A DNA stretch of 5,070 nucleotides from an uncultured Dialister sp. (GTDB lineage Bacteria > Bacillota > Negativicutes > Veillonellales > Dialisteraceae). Positions 1-4,861 of this stretch are shown one piece after another. The position numbers and the translations under genes are program-made. The notes below the pieces were generated by a model. The model did no database searches, was not told the origin of the DNA, and was given only the letters and a program-made list of their open reading frames with translations. The stretch spans positions 1 through 5,070 of the forward strand of contig CAKPUX010000087.1 in NCBI GenBank assembly GCA_934193095.1, in the 5' to 3' direction. Positions within the stretch are counted from its first letter, which is position 1; each line of letters opens with the position of its first letter.

Positions 1-239
1 TGTACAATGTATGGTTCGCCTTCTTCAATCTCATCCCCGTACCGCCGCTCGATGGCTCGAAGATCGTCTCTACCATGCTGCCCGGAGAACTCGCCTGGAA
101 ATTTGAAAACTTCAATGCGCGTTACGGCTTCGTCATCCTGATGCTCATCGTCTTCTCCGGCTGGGTGAACCGTGTCATCGGACCGCTTGCCAATGGCTAT
201 GTGAATCTCTGCTATGCGGCGCTACGTGTGGTATTTTGA
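1..239 (+). CDS. Site-2 protease family (M50) intramembrane zinc metalloprotease, C-terminal fragment
   Basis: This is the last 78 codons of a gene that begins before the window; the first whole codon is at base 3 and the TGA stop is at 237-239. Seen: the motif NLIPVPPLDG at fragment residues 9-18. This is the signature of the conserved C-terminal membrane segment of M50 site-2 proteases, in which the Asp of LDG (residue 17) is the third zinc ligand; the HExxH helix must lie upstream and is not visible. A second hydrophobic stretch follows at about residues 41-62 (YGFVILMLIVFSGWV), and the protein ends soon after with an aromatic, hydrophobic tail, as in the short bacterial YwhC/Rip-like subgroup that lacks a C-terminal PDZ or CBS domain. 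The family cleaves membrane-embedded substrates inside the cytoplasmic membrane. Its substrate here cannot be told. The family call is firm; the subgroup is inference. Confidence 0.93.
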   Translation, partial: YNVWFAFFNLIPVPPLDGSKIVSTMLPGELAWKFENFNARYGFVILMLIVFSGWVNRVIGPLANGYVNLCYAALRVVF

Positions 240-334
240 ATAGCGCTTAGCATTTCTGAATATGGGTCAATAGAGCGGTGAAACATTTGCGCTAAAAGTG
301 AGGAGTGAGGAATTAGGAGTGAGGAGTGGCGGAA

Positions 335-360
335 GGGGCGCACAAATTATATAGCGCCCC
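335..360 (+). repeat. GC stem-loop repeat, copy 1
   Basis: A perfect 7-bp stem (GGGGCGC 335-341, GCGCCCC 354-360) encloses an AT-rich 12-base loop. It belongs to the same small family as the copies at 409-435, 1305-1332 and 4471-4497. This copy is the most diverged in both stem and loop. It is oriented like the 4471-4497 copy, directly after a heptamer array and a GTGGCGG linker. Confidence 0.7.
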
Positions 361-408
361 AATACCCCTTTTTATATTTCCATTTATGCGCTACTTATAT
401 AAAATTTC

Positions 409-435
409 ACGGCGCTTCCAAATTTTGTGCGCCGT
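409..435 (-). repeat. GC stem-loop repeat, copy 2
   Basis: A perfect 7-bp stem (ACGGCGC 409-415, GCGCCGT 429-435) has the loop TTCCAAATTTTGT. The loop closely matches that of the copy at 1305-1332 (TTCCATAGTTTTAT) on the same strand, and the reverse complement of the 4471-4497 loop. Loop conservation, and not only stem symmetry, argues for common descent. Confidence 0.78.
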
Positions 436-523
436 ACCTACACTCCTAACTCCTCATTCCTAACTCCTAACTATATCCGACATATTGCCTAGTGTTCCCC
501 CTGACCCCTTTTTCCATTTTTCC

Positions 524-529
524 AAAGGA
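524..529 (+). promoter_or_regulatory. Ribosome binding site that fixes the channel gene start
   Basis: AAAGGA lies six bases before the ATG at 536. The reading frame stays open upstream to a TTG at 485, but that candidate has no purine-rich site before it: its upstream bases are the end of the heptamer repeat. The extra 17 residues would also be proline- and phenylalanine-rich, unlike the family's N-terminus. This site therefore decides the start. Confidence 0.85.
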
Positions 530-535
530 TTTCCC

Positions 536-1192
536 ATGACCATTACCTGGCTCATTTTTGAAACGCTCGGCACCATCGCCTTTGCCTTTTCCGGCACTGT
601 GGTGGGACTGTCGCGGCGTATGGATATTTTCGGCATCACCGTGCTCGCTGTCATGACCGGCGTAGGCGGCGGGATGGTGCGTGACGTTCTTTGCGGCATC
701 ACGCCGCCGTCGGTACTTCGCAGTCCCAACGGGCTCTTCGTCTCCATCATCACGGCACTCATCATTTCTTTTCTCTACCCGGTCTATCGCGTATCGAAGG
801 AGAATGAGCGCTACATCACGTTCATGTACAATATCTCGGATACGGTGGGTCTTGCGGCCTTCACAGTGACGGGAGCACTGACGGCATTTTATCAGTACCC
901 CGATTCGTATCGTTTTCTTCTGCCGACCATGCTGGGGCTTATCACCGCGGTCGGCGGCGGTATGCTGCGGGATATGATGGCGCGGCGCATGCCTGTCGTG
1001 CTGTACATGGATGTATACGCCATCGCCTCCATCGCAGGCGGTCTTGTCCTCTGCTGCCTGCGCCATTTTACAACGCTGGAGCTCTCCGTGTCCTCTTGGA
1101 TCGCTTTTTCCTGTGTGACACTTCTTCGCTTCTGCGCGATTCATTTCCACTGGCAGCTCTATCATCCGCATAGAAAGAGGAGAAGGCAGTGA
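536..1192 (+). CDS. TRIC cation channel / UPF0126 (YicG-like) membrane protein
   Basis: The protein has 218 residues from the ATG at 536, close to the family's usual 200-220. Seen: an internal duplication of a three-helix unit. The first half has ETLGTIAFAFSG (residues 9-20) and GVGGGMVRD (42-50); the second has SDTVGLAAFTVTG (101-113) and AVGGGMLRD (138-146). The paired GGGxxRD motifs after a small-residue helix are the hallmark of prokaryotic TRIC channels, which form trimers in the cytoplasmic membrane with one cation pore per subunit. Hydrophobic segments near 5-25, 31-52, 67-84, 101-120, 127-148 and 160-176 fit, and a seventh lies near 183-200. The C-terminus is short and very basic (HRKRRRQ), so probably cytoplasmic. 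Known family role: monovalent cation conductance; the physiological role in bacteria is unsettled. It stands alone between repeat spacers, and its TGA stop lies inside the first heptamer of the following array. Confidence 0.96.
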   Translation: MTITWLIFETLGTIAFAFSGTVVGLSRRMDIFGITVLAVMTGVGGGMVRDVLCGITPPSVLRSPNGLFVSIITALIISFLYPVYRVSKENERYITFMYNISDTVGLAAFTVTGALTAFYQYPDSYRFLLPTMLGLITAVGGGMLRDMMARRMPVVLYMDVYAIASIAGGLVLCCLRHFTTLELSVSSWIAFSCVTLLRFCAIHFHWQLYHPHRKRRRQ

Positions 1193-1268
1193 CTGGTGGC
1201 TGGTGACTGGTAGCTAGGGATTAGGGATTGGGGATTAGGAGTGACTGGTGACTCGTGACTGGTGACTA
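1189..1268 (+). repeat. Heptanucleotide tandem array overlapping the channel gene stop codon
   Basis: Seven-base units run in series: GTGACTG, GTGGCTG, GTGACTG, GTAGCTA, GGGATTA, GGGATTG, GGGATTA (1189-1237), then a three-base slip (GGA, 1238-1240), then GTGACTG, GTGACTC, GTGACTG, GTGACTA (1241-1268). There are two related unit types, GTGACTG and GGGATTA. The TGA stop (1190-1192) is inside the first unit. The array resembles the short tandemly repeated heptamers known from cyanobacteria in form; I do not claim shared origin. Confidence 0.88.
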
Positions 1269-1275
1269 AATACCA

Positions 1276-1310
1276 CCTTCGGGCATCGCCATAATTTATA
1301 CTTCGCGGCG
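1276..1310 (+). repeat. GGGCATCGCC module, copy 1 of a direct repeat
   Basis: The 35 bases just before and into the GC stem-loop contain GGGCATCGCC (1281-1290), an AT-rich stretch, then TTCGCGGCG (1302-1310). The same order recurs at about 4936-4970 with a two-base length difference. It starts next to a CCACC joint (1273-1277) that ends the heptamer array. Confidence 0.65.
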
Positions 1311-1332
1311 CTTCCATAGTTTTATGCGCCGC
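1305..1332 (-). repeat. GC stem-loop repeat, copy 3
   Basis: A perfect 7-bp stem (GCGGCGC 1305-1311, GCGCCGC 1326-1332) has the 14-base loop TTCCATAGTTTTAT. No T-run follows (the next bases are C-rich), so it is not an intrinsic terminator for the channel gene despite its position about 110 bases after the stop. Confidence 0.78.
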
Positions 1333-1449
1333 CCCACCCCCGTTGAACCCTCTGAACCTGTTGAACCCGCTGAACCTCTTTCGCACGTAATCAAAGGGCA
1401 GCACGCCCAAGGGGCTAATCCTGAATCCTGAACCCTGAACCTTGAACCC
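1333..1449 (+). repeat. TGAACC nonamer and heptamer module, copy 1
   Basis: The first part has four nine-base units ending in TGAACC (about 1341-1376: CGTTGAACC, CTCTGAACC, TGTTGAACC, CGCTGAACC). An unrepeated middle (1377-1413) contains AATCAAAGGGCAGCACGCCC. The last part returns to a seven-base period (CTAATCC, TGAATCC, TGAACCC, TGAACCT, TGAACCC; 1415-1449). The first 85-95 bases match the module at 4761-4855 in the same orientation. The block ends 17 bases before the ribosome binding site of the next gene. Confidence 0.8.
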
Positions 1450-1466
1450 ACAACTCTCATTTAAGA

Positions 1467-1472
1467 AAGGAG
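1467..1472 (+). promoter_or_regulatory. Ribosome binding site of the M20 peptidase gene
   Basis: AAGGAG lies seven bases before the ATG at 1480, within AAGAAAGGAG. The spacer between the TGAACC repeat and this site is only about 17 bases (1450-1466), so the promoter of this gene must lie within or upstream of repeat DNA, or the gene is read through from the channel gene. No clear -35/-10 pair is visible. Confidence 0.9.
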
Positions 1473-1479
1473 TCCTCTC

Positions 1480-2601
1480 ATGGATCAGAAACGTATCATT
1501 GATGAATTTAAAGAACTGGTTTCCATCGAGGTCCACTCGCGTGACGAGCGGGCGATCGCTGATGTGCTGAAGGAGAAGCTTACGGCGCTCGGCCTCACCG
1601 TGACGGAAGACAAAGCAGGCGAGGTGCTCGGAGGCAATACGGGCAATGTCTATGCACAGCTTCCCGGAAATGCGGATGGCGAGCCGGTGCTGTTCTCTGC
1701 CCACATGGACCGTGTAGGAAATCACGGGCACATTGTTCCCATAGTGCAGGAAGCAGAAGGGAAGATCGTCTCAGACGGGACATCGATCCTGGCCGGTGAT
1801 GACATCGGTGGCGTCACGGCGATCCTTGCGATGCTTCGAGAGGTGAAAGAGAAGCAGATCCCGCATGGCTTGATCGAAGTAGCCTTCTCTGTGTGCGAGG
1901 AAACGGGCGTCGAAGGTTCGCGTCAGTATGATTTTTCCCAGTTCCAGTCGAAGAGTGCTTTCGTCTATGACGCCTCCGGCAAGGCGGGAACCATCGTCCT
2001 GGCTGCTCCGAGCAAGGGGCGTGTCACGATCCGCGTGCATGGCGTGACGGCGCATGCGGGCAATGAACCGGAAAAAGGGCTGAATGCGCTGAAGGTGGCA
2101 GCGGATCTCATCCTGCAGCTTCCCGATGGCCGCCTTTCGCCGGTATCGACCGCGAATTTCTCCATCATCGAGGCGGGGAGTGCGACCAATGTTGTCTGCG
2201 ACCTCGTGACGATCACCGGCGAGCAGAGAAGCCGCGATGCGAAGGAGTATCAGCAGATCTCTGCCGATATTCAGGCGGCGGCAGACAAGATCTCCGAGAA
2301 ATACCATACGAAGATCGAGGTCGAGCTGCACACGCTTTACCATGCCTTCAAGCTGGAGGAGACCGCGCGCCCCTGTGTGCTGGCCAAAGAGGCGGCAGAG
2401 GCAGTCGGGGCAGCGCCCTTCTTCAAGGAAGGGGGCGGCGGCATGGATGCGAACCATTTCAATGAACACGGCATCGCCGCTGTCGGGATCGGTACAGGAA
2501 ATTTCAAATGTCACACCAGTGAGGAATATCAGGTGATCGAAGGCCTTGTGAAATGCGCCAAGCAGGCGGTGGAAATCGTGAAGCTCGCAGCGAATAAATA
2601 A
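1480..2601 (+). CDS. PepT-like M20 family zinc aminopeptidase
   Basis: The protein has 373 residues, somewhat shorter than classical PepT (about 410) and typical of the PepT-like subgroup of M20. Seen: the two-zinc site in order, with H75 in FSAHMDRV, the bridging Asp in AGDDIGG (D107), the catalytic and ligand pair E140-E141 in CEETGVEGS, D164 in YDASG and H345 in CHTSEE. All five ligands and the general base are present, so the enzyme should be active. Residues near 178-290 form the inserted dimerisation domain, with GVTAHAGNEPEKGLNAL (188-204) carrying the conserved His that completes the partner's site. There is no signal peptide, so it acts in the cytoplasm, probably releasing N-terminal residues from short peptides. 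Substrate preference (tripeptides or other) cannot be read from sequence. The start is supported by AAGGAG seven bases upstream. It converges on dcuC, and a bidirectional terminator lies between them. Confidence 0.95.
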   Translation: MDQKRIIDEFKELVSIEVHSRDERAIADVLKEKLTALGLTVTEDKAGEVLGGNTGNVYAQLPGNADGEPVLFSAHMDRVGNHGHIVPIVQEAEGKIVSDGTSILAGDDIGGVTAILAMLREVKEKQIPHGLIEVAFSVCEETGVEGSRQYDFSQFQSKSAFVYDASGKAGTIVLAAPSKGRVTIRVHGVTAHAGNEPEKGLNALKVAADLILQLPDGRLSPVSTANFSIIEAGSATNVVCDLVTITGEQRSRDAKEYQQISADIQAAADKISEKYHTKIEVELHTLYHAFKLEETARPCVLAKEAAEAVGAAPFFKEGGGGMDANHFNEHGIAAVGIGTGNFKCHTSEEYQVIEGLVKCAKQAVEIVKLAANK

Positions 2602-2621
2602 TTAGGAATTAGGAATTAGGA
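2601..2621 (+). repeat. Heptamer array (ATTAGGA)3 at the peptidase stop codon
   Basis: Three exact ATTAGGA units begin on the last base of the TAA stop (2599-2601). They are followed by AATGGTGGTG (2621-2630), the same ten bases that follow the heptamers at 4433-4460. The exact tandem identity suggests recent expansion compared with the degenerate arrays elsewhere in the window. Confidence 0.85.
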
Positions 2622-2635
2622 ATGGTGGTGTATTC

Positions 2636-2712
2636 CGTCATTCTGAGCGGAGGAAAATGTCGTATGTGGGGAAGAGGTCTGCCAGAACGGTGAGAGCTGA
2701 GTCGAAGAATCT
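2636..2712 (+). repeat. 77-base dispersed element, copy 1
   Basis: Starts with CGTCATTCTGAGCGGAG and ends with GAGTCGAAGAATCT. The inverted partner at 4674-4750 has exactly the same length. By hand the first 31 bases match at 28 positions and the last 22 at 20, while the 24 bases between are diverged. The end motifs resemble the TCATTCTGAGC...GAAGAATCT intergenic repeats found in many bacterial genomes; that resemblance is from memory. No reading frame is conserved, so it is not a gene. Confidence 0.82.
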
Positions 2713-2734
2713 CGTCGCGCTATTCTCTCCTCCA

Positions 2735-2785
2735 ACAAAAAAGCGTAAGTGATTTCGTTTGACGATTTCACTTACGCTTTTTTGT
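2735..2785. terminator. Bidirectional intrinsic terminator between convergent genes
   Basis: An 18-bp perfect inverted repeat (2735-2752 and 2768-2785) contains GCGTAAGTGA on the left and TCACTTACGC on the right, with A6 at the foot on one side and T6 on the other. Inside it a 3-bp inner stem (TCG 2755-2757, CGA 2763-2765) closes the loop TTTGA. The U-run is present for transcripts of both strands, so it can end the peptidase mRNA (+) and the dcuC mRNA (-). It is the clearest terminator in the window. Confidence 0.93.
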
Positions 2786-2788
2786 TTT

Positions 2789-2869
2789 GTGACTAGTGAC
2801 TAGTGACTGGTGACTGGTATTTCCTATTTCCTATTTCCTATTTCCTAATCCCTAGTCACTAGCAACTAT
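2789..2869. repeat. Heptamer arrays in opposite orientation, abutting the dcuC stop
   Basis: The left part has GTGACTA, GTGACTA, GTGACTG, GTGACTG (2789-2816). The right part has four TATTTCC units (2818-2845), then TAATCCC, TAGTCAC and TAGCAAC (2846-2866). Read on the dcuC strand, the seven-base period begins directly after the TAA stop codon. The two parts face each other, giving a perfect 11-base inverted pair CTAGTGACTAG (2793-2803) / CTAGTCACTAG (2852-2862). Confidence 0.85.
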
Positions 2870-4261
2870 TTATCCAAAGATCACGAAGTTTGCGACGACG
2901 ATGAGGATGCAGGAGACAGCCATCGGGATCGCGGTGCGTTTCACAAGGTCAAAGGGGCTGATGCCGGCCATGCCGGAGGCCACGATGATGACACCGGTGA
3001 TCGGAGAGATGGCGCGCGCGGAGCTCGCGATGAGGTGCATCGGGAGGATCATGAAGGAGGCTGCGACGCCAGTCTTGGCCGCGATGGCCGGGACGAGATT
3101 CGCAAAGGCAAAGAAGGGAGCATTGCCGCTGCCCATGAGGATGGCGCAGACAGCGATGATACCGATCATGACAAGTGTCAGGCCGGATGCGCCGAAGCCG
3201 GTGGTCTGAGCGCCCTGGATCATGGCATCGATGGAGCCTGTGGAGGTGAGGCCTTTCGCGAAGAATTCGCCGGCGATGACGATGGTGATGACATTGGCGA
3301 GCTGCCTGCCCATGCCATCGAAGAAGATCTGGATTTCAGAGAAAGTTTCCTTCAGATCTCTTGTGCGGAAGAACTGGGCGATCATGCCGATGGCGGTCCC
3401 CATGAGCATCGCCATGATGATGTTCATCTTGATGCCGGGGAGGCAGAGCGGCGAGAAGATGAGGATGAGAGCGAGAGGAATGATCGGAAGGATGGCATAG
3501 ATTTTCGGCGGATGGGAAAGCGCGGCTTTCTTTTCATCCTCGGTCTCGATATTGACAGAGACTTCTTCTGGATCCAGAGCGCGGACGATGTGTCCATCGC
3601 GTTTATCCATGATTTTCTGCGTGAGGTAGTGGGCGATAGCGACACAGGGGATGACAGCGCAGGCGATCGGGATCTGGAAGGTGTGCCAGTAGATGACGGG
3701 GTCGAAGCCTGCGATCTCAGCGGCAAAGATGGTGCCGGTGTCGGATGGGCTCCAGTCCAGGCAGAGCGTGGTCGCGATGGCTGCGGTCGCGGAAATGCGG
3801 GAGACGCCGAGTGCGACGAGGATCGGGAACATGGTCACCATGAGGAGCATGGCCAGGCCGGAGGCGCTATTGATGGCCAGCCCCAAGAACATGCCGAGTA
3901 CCCAGCAGGCGCTCATGACGATGTAGGGCGATTTCAGAAGCATCAGCGGGCGGATGGTGAGGGAAACCAGCGCATTGCTCGCGCCGATCTTATCCATGTA
4001 GCGTGCAAAGCCGCCGACAGCCATGATGTTGAGGCCGAGGCCGGAGAGGCGGTTCGCAAAGAGGGTACGAATGAGCTCGAAAATATCGAAGCTCCACATG
4101 CCGGTACTCTTTCCGGCGGGAAGGATCGTACCCCAGCTCATGATCATCGAGCCTGCGAGCAGAAGACCGCCTGCTACGAAAAGGACAGTCTGCGGCTTGT
4201 ACTTCTTCAAAATGAGCCAAGCCGCCCATACGACAATGAGTGCAGTAAATAGCAGGTTCAT
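2870..4261 (-). CDS. dcuC: DcuC-family anaerobic C4-dicarboxylate transporter
   Basis: The protein has 463 residues, almost exactly the length of E. coli DcuC (461). It is very hydrophobic, with roughly 11-14 membrane segments in two halves, separated by one long charged loop at about residues 214-253 (KIMDKRDGHIVRALDPEEVS... to KKAALSHPP). Conserved-looking small and polar motifs sit at matching places in each half: NSASGLAMLL (131-140) and DWSPSDTG (169-176) in the first, GSGNAPFFAFANLVPA (377-392) and SSARAISPITG (413-423) in the second, as expected for substrate-binding hairpins of this carrier superfamily. Known family role: succinate export or fumarate/succinate exchange across the cytoplasmic membrane during anaerobic growth. 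Direction and substrate here are inference; related YfcC/DcuC-like proteins may carry other acids. The start is supported by AAAGGAG six bases upstream. It is a single-gene unit facing the peptidase gene, with no dicarboxylate-metabolism partner in view. Confidence 0.92.
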   Translation of the reverse strand: MNLLFTALIVVWAAWLILKKYKPQTVLFVAGGLLLAGSMIMSWGTILPAGKSTGMWSFDIFELIRTLFANRLSGLGLNIMAVGGFARYMDKIGASNALVSLTIRPLMLLKSPYIVMSACWVLGMFLGLAINSASGLAMLLMVTMFPILVALGVSRISATAAIATTLCLDWSPSDTGTIFAAEIAGFDPVIYWHTFQIPIACAVIPCVAIAHYLTQKIMDKRDGHIVRALDPEEVSVNIETEDEKKAALSHPPKIYAILPIIPLALILIFSPLCLPGIKMNIIMAMLMGTAIGMIAQFFRTRDLKETFSEIQIFFDGMGRQLANVITIVIAGEFFAKGLTSTGSIDAMIQGAQTTGFGASGLTLVMIGIIAVCAILMGSGNAPFFAFANLVPAIAAKTGVAASFMILPMHLIASSARAISPITGVIIVASGMAGISPFDLVKRTAIPMAVSCILIVVANFVIFG

Positions 4262-4267
4262 AAAAGT

Positions 4268-4274
4268 CTCCTTT
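4268..4274 (-). promoter_or_regulatory. Ribosome binding site of dcuC
   Basis: On the minus strand this reads AAAGGAG, six bases before the ATG (4261-4259). It is a near-perfect Shine-Dalgarno site and supports this start over an out-of-frame minus-strand alternative starting at 4286. Confidence 0.92.
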
Positions 4275-4286
4275 CATACCATACAC

Positions 4287-4292
4287 ATTATA
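4287..4292 (-). promoter_or_regulatory. Candidate -10 element of dcuC
   Basis: The minus strand reads a perfect TATAAT here, 25 bases before the ATG, which would give a leader of roughly 18 bases that just contains the ribosome binding site. The surrounding 4280-4370 is strongly AT-rich, unlike the coding DNA. There is no good -35 hexamer 16-18 bases upstream (AATAGA at 17), and no extended -10 TG. Other AT-rich hexamers nearby could serve instead, so the call is tentative. Confidence 0.4.
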
Positions 4293-4432
4293 GAATACAT
4301 GCTTATATATCTATTTTATTATATATTGACCAAATGCGCTATTATAAAAATGATTTATTAAGGGGTAAGAAAGGGGTCATGGTTAGGCTCGGGGGCGGCT
4401 CGTCCTTTGATTCCGTTTGAAAGGCTCGTTTG
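4293..4432. other. AT-rich dcuC upstream region and unassigned spacer
   Basis: The bases 4293-4360 are A/T-dominated with several TATA-like runs, typical of a promoter and regulator region. TTGACC (4326-4331) on the plus strand, read TTGGTCAA on the minus, is the only -35-like string I see, but it has no well-spaced -10 on either strand. From 4361 to 4432 the composition becomes G-rich, with three GGCTCG/CGGCTCG occurrences (near 4386, 4397 and 4423). I see no gene here. Confidence 0.6.
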
Positions 4433-4467
4433 AATGAGAAATTAGAAATGAGAAATGCGAAATGGTG
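4433..4467 (+). repeat. Heptamer array (AATGAGA type)
   Basis: Five seven-base units occur in series: AATGAGA, AATTAGA, AATGAGA, AATGCGA, AATGGTG. The array leads through the joint AATGGTGGTG into the GC stem-loop at 4471, the same order of parts as at 300-360. It is the only array in the window not placed beside a gene end. Confidence 0.8.
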
Positions 4468-4470
4468 GTG

Positions 4471-4497
4471 GCGGCGCATAAAAATTAGAAGCGCCGC
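4471..4497 (+). repeat. GC stem-loop repeat, copy 4
   Basis: A perfect 7-bp stem (GCGGCGC 4471-4477, GCGCCGC 4491-4497) has the 13-base loop ATAAAAATTAGAA. The stem is identical to the copy at 1305-1332, and the loop is close to the reverse complement of that copy's loop. A shorter GCGC-TTC-GCGC hairpin follows at 4510-4520. Confidence 0.78.
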
Positions 4498-4521
4498 GGA
4501 ATTTTGATAGCGCTTCGCGCC

Positions 4522-4610
4522 GTCGTCATCTCGAGCGAAGCCGAGAGATCTTCTTTGCAGAACGGTCAGCGGGCTAAGGAAACGCTGATTCAATCGCAGA
4601 GTCAGATTCT
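4522..4610 (+). repeat. Diverged relative of the 77-base element
   Basis: CGTCATCTCGAGCGAAG (4524-4540) resembles the start of the 77-base element. GCAGAACGGT (4558-4567) matches the nine bases CAGAACGGT at 2683-2691 in copy 1, and GAGTCAGATTCT (about 4599-4610) resembles its end. Internal hairpins include TCAGCG (4566-4571) / CGCTGA (4583-4588). The match is patchy and this copy is longer than 77 bases, so kinship is likely but not certain. Confidence 0.55.
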
Positions 4611-4673
4611 ACAAGCATTTTTATACATAGCTTCGTCATAGCCTTCCTTACATAGTAAAACTCCGCGGCGCTT

Positions 4674-4750
4674 AGATCCTTCGACTCAGTTCTCATGCTT
4701 CAGATAAGCCATTTTTTAACATACGACGTTTTTCTCCGCTCAGGATGACG
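4674..4750 (-). repeat. 77-base dispersed element, copy 2 (inverted)
   Basis: This is the reverse-complement partner of 2636-2712, with the same length, strongly conserved ends and a diverged centre. It is preceded at 4665-4671 by GCGGCGC, a lone left half of the GC stem-loop without its right half, which suggests that the element was joined onto, or inserted into, an older stem-loop copy. Confidence 0.82.
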
Positions 4751-4760
4751 AAATGCACTG

Positions 4761-4860
4761 CCACCCCCCGCTAAACCCTCTGAACCTGTAGAACCTGCGC
4801 TCCCTCTTTCATCCCCAATCAAGGGACTGCACGCCCCATGAGCTAACCCTGCCCCCTGAA
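4761..4860 (+). repeat. TGAACC nonamer module, copy 2
   Basis: The module begins with CCACCCCCCG and three nine-base units (CGCTAAACC, CTCTGAACC, TGTAGAACC; 4769-4795), then CCTCTTTC, AATCAAGGGACTGCACGCCCC and GAGCTAACCCTG. It aligns with the copy at 1333-1425 in the same orientation, at about three-quarters identity by eye over 90 bases or more. The fourth nonamer of copy 1 is degraded here and the heptamer tail is nearly lost. Confidence 0.75.
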
Positions 4861-4861
4861 G

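Larger units (their letters stand above)
300..476. repeat. Composite inverted repeat: heptamer array and GC stem-loop, mirrored
   Basis: The left arm has four heptamers at 300-327 (GAGGAGT, GAGGAAT, TAGGAGT, GAGGAGT) followed by a stem-loop at 335-360 (GGGGCGC, 12-base loop, GCGCCCC). The right arm is the mirror image: a stem-loop at 409-435 (ACGGCGC, 13-base loop, GCGCCGT), then heptamers on the opposite strand at 442-469 (ACTCCTA, ACTCCTC, ATTCCTA, ACTCCTA) and a weak fifth unit. When the right arm is reverse-complemented, its four heptamers align with the left four and differ only at the first base of each unit (G against T). The arms enclose about 48 AT-rich bases. The layout resembles a MITE or a REP doublet, but there are no target-site duplications that I can see and no transposase. 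Confidence 0.8.
240..535. other. Intergenic spacer with a composite inverted repeat, no gene
   Basis: There are 296 bases between the protease stop and the channel start. The first 60 bases are unremarkable apart from a TAGCGC (241-246) / GCGCTA (289-294) inverted pair with a long loop. From 300 to 476 the spacer is a composite inverted repeat, described separately. The AT-rich middle (361-408) contains TATATAAAA near 396-404, but no -35 hexamer at good spacing, so I do not call a promoter. No convincing intrinsic terminator follows the protease gene; the GC stem-loop at 335-360 is followed only by a short T-run nine bases later. Confidence 0.8.

Noticed and set aside
335..374. Intrinsic terminator of the site-2 protease gene
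   Set aside because: The stem is good, but the T-run starts nine bases after it and is interrupted by CCCC; it fits the dispersed stem-loop family better.
300..476. CRISPR array
   Set aside because: Repeats are only seven bases, contiguous without spacers, and mirrored; no cas gene is nearby.
485..535. Longer N-terminus of the channel protein from a TTG at 485
   Set aside because: No ribosome binding site precedes it, the bases are the edge of a repeat, and the family starts at the hydrophobic helix. The ATG at 536 has AAAGGA six bases upstream.
467..1171. Long minus-strand open frame opposite the channel gene (234 codons)
   Set aside because: It is antisense to a clear TRIC gene, rich in H, R and D, with no domain and no ribosome binding site; it is a codon-bias shadow.
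1162..1731. 189-codon minus-strand frame crossing the 1193-1479 spacer
   Set aside because: It is partly antisense to the peptidase gene and partly a translation of heptamer repeats (SHESPVTPNPQSLIPSYQSPATSH), so not a gene.
1771..2514. 247-codon minus-strand frame opposite the peptidase gene
   Set aside because: It is a shadow of the M20 peptidase gene, whose catalytic residues are all present on the plus strand.
3035..4252. 405-codon plus-strand open frame opposite dcuC
   Set aside because: Its composition (D, E, G, H, R rich, no hydrophobic core) is the usual mirror of a membrane-protein gene; dcuC on the other strand has full family length and a strong start.
4326..4360. Plus-strand promoter with TTGACC as -35
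   Set aside because: No -10 hexamer lies at 16-18 bases and no gene follows on the plus strand.
4342..4593. 83-codon minus-strand frame in the repeat island
   Set aside because: It runs through the heptamer array, the GC stem-loop and the diverged 77-base repeat; there is no ribosome binding site and no recognisable protein feature.
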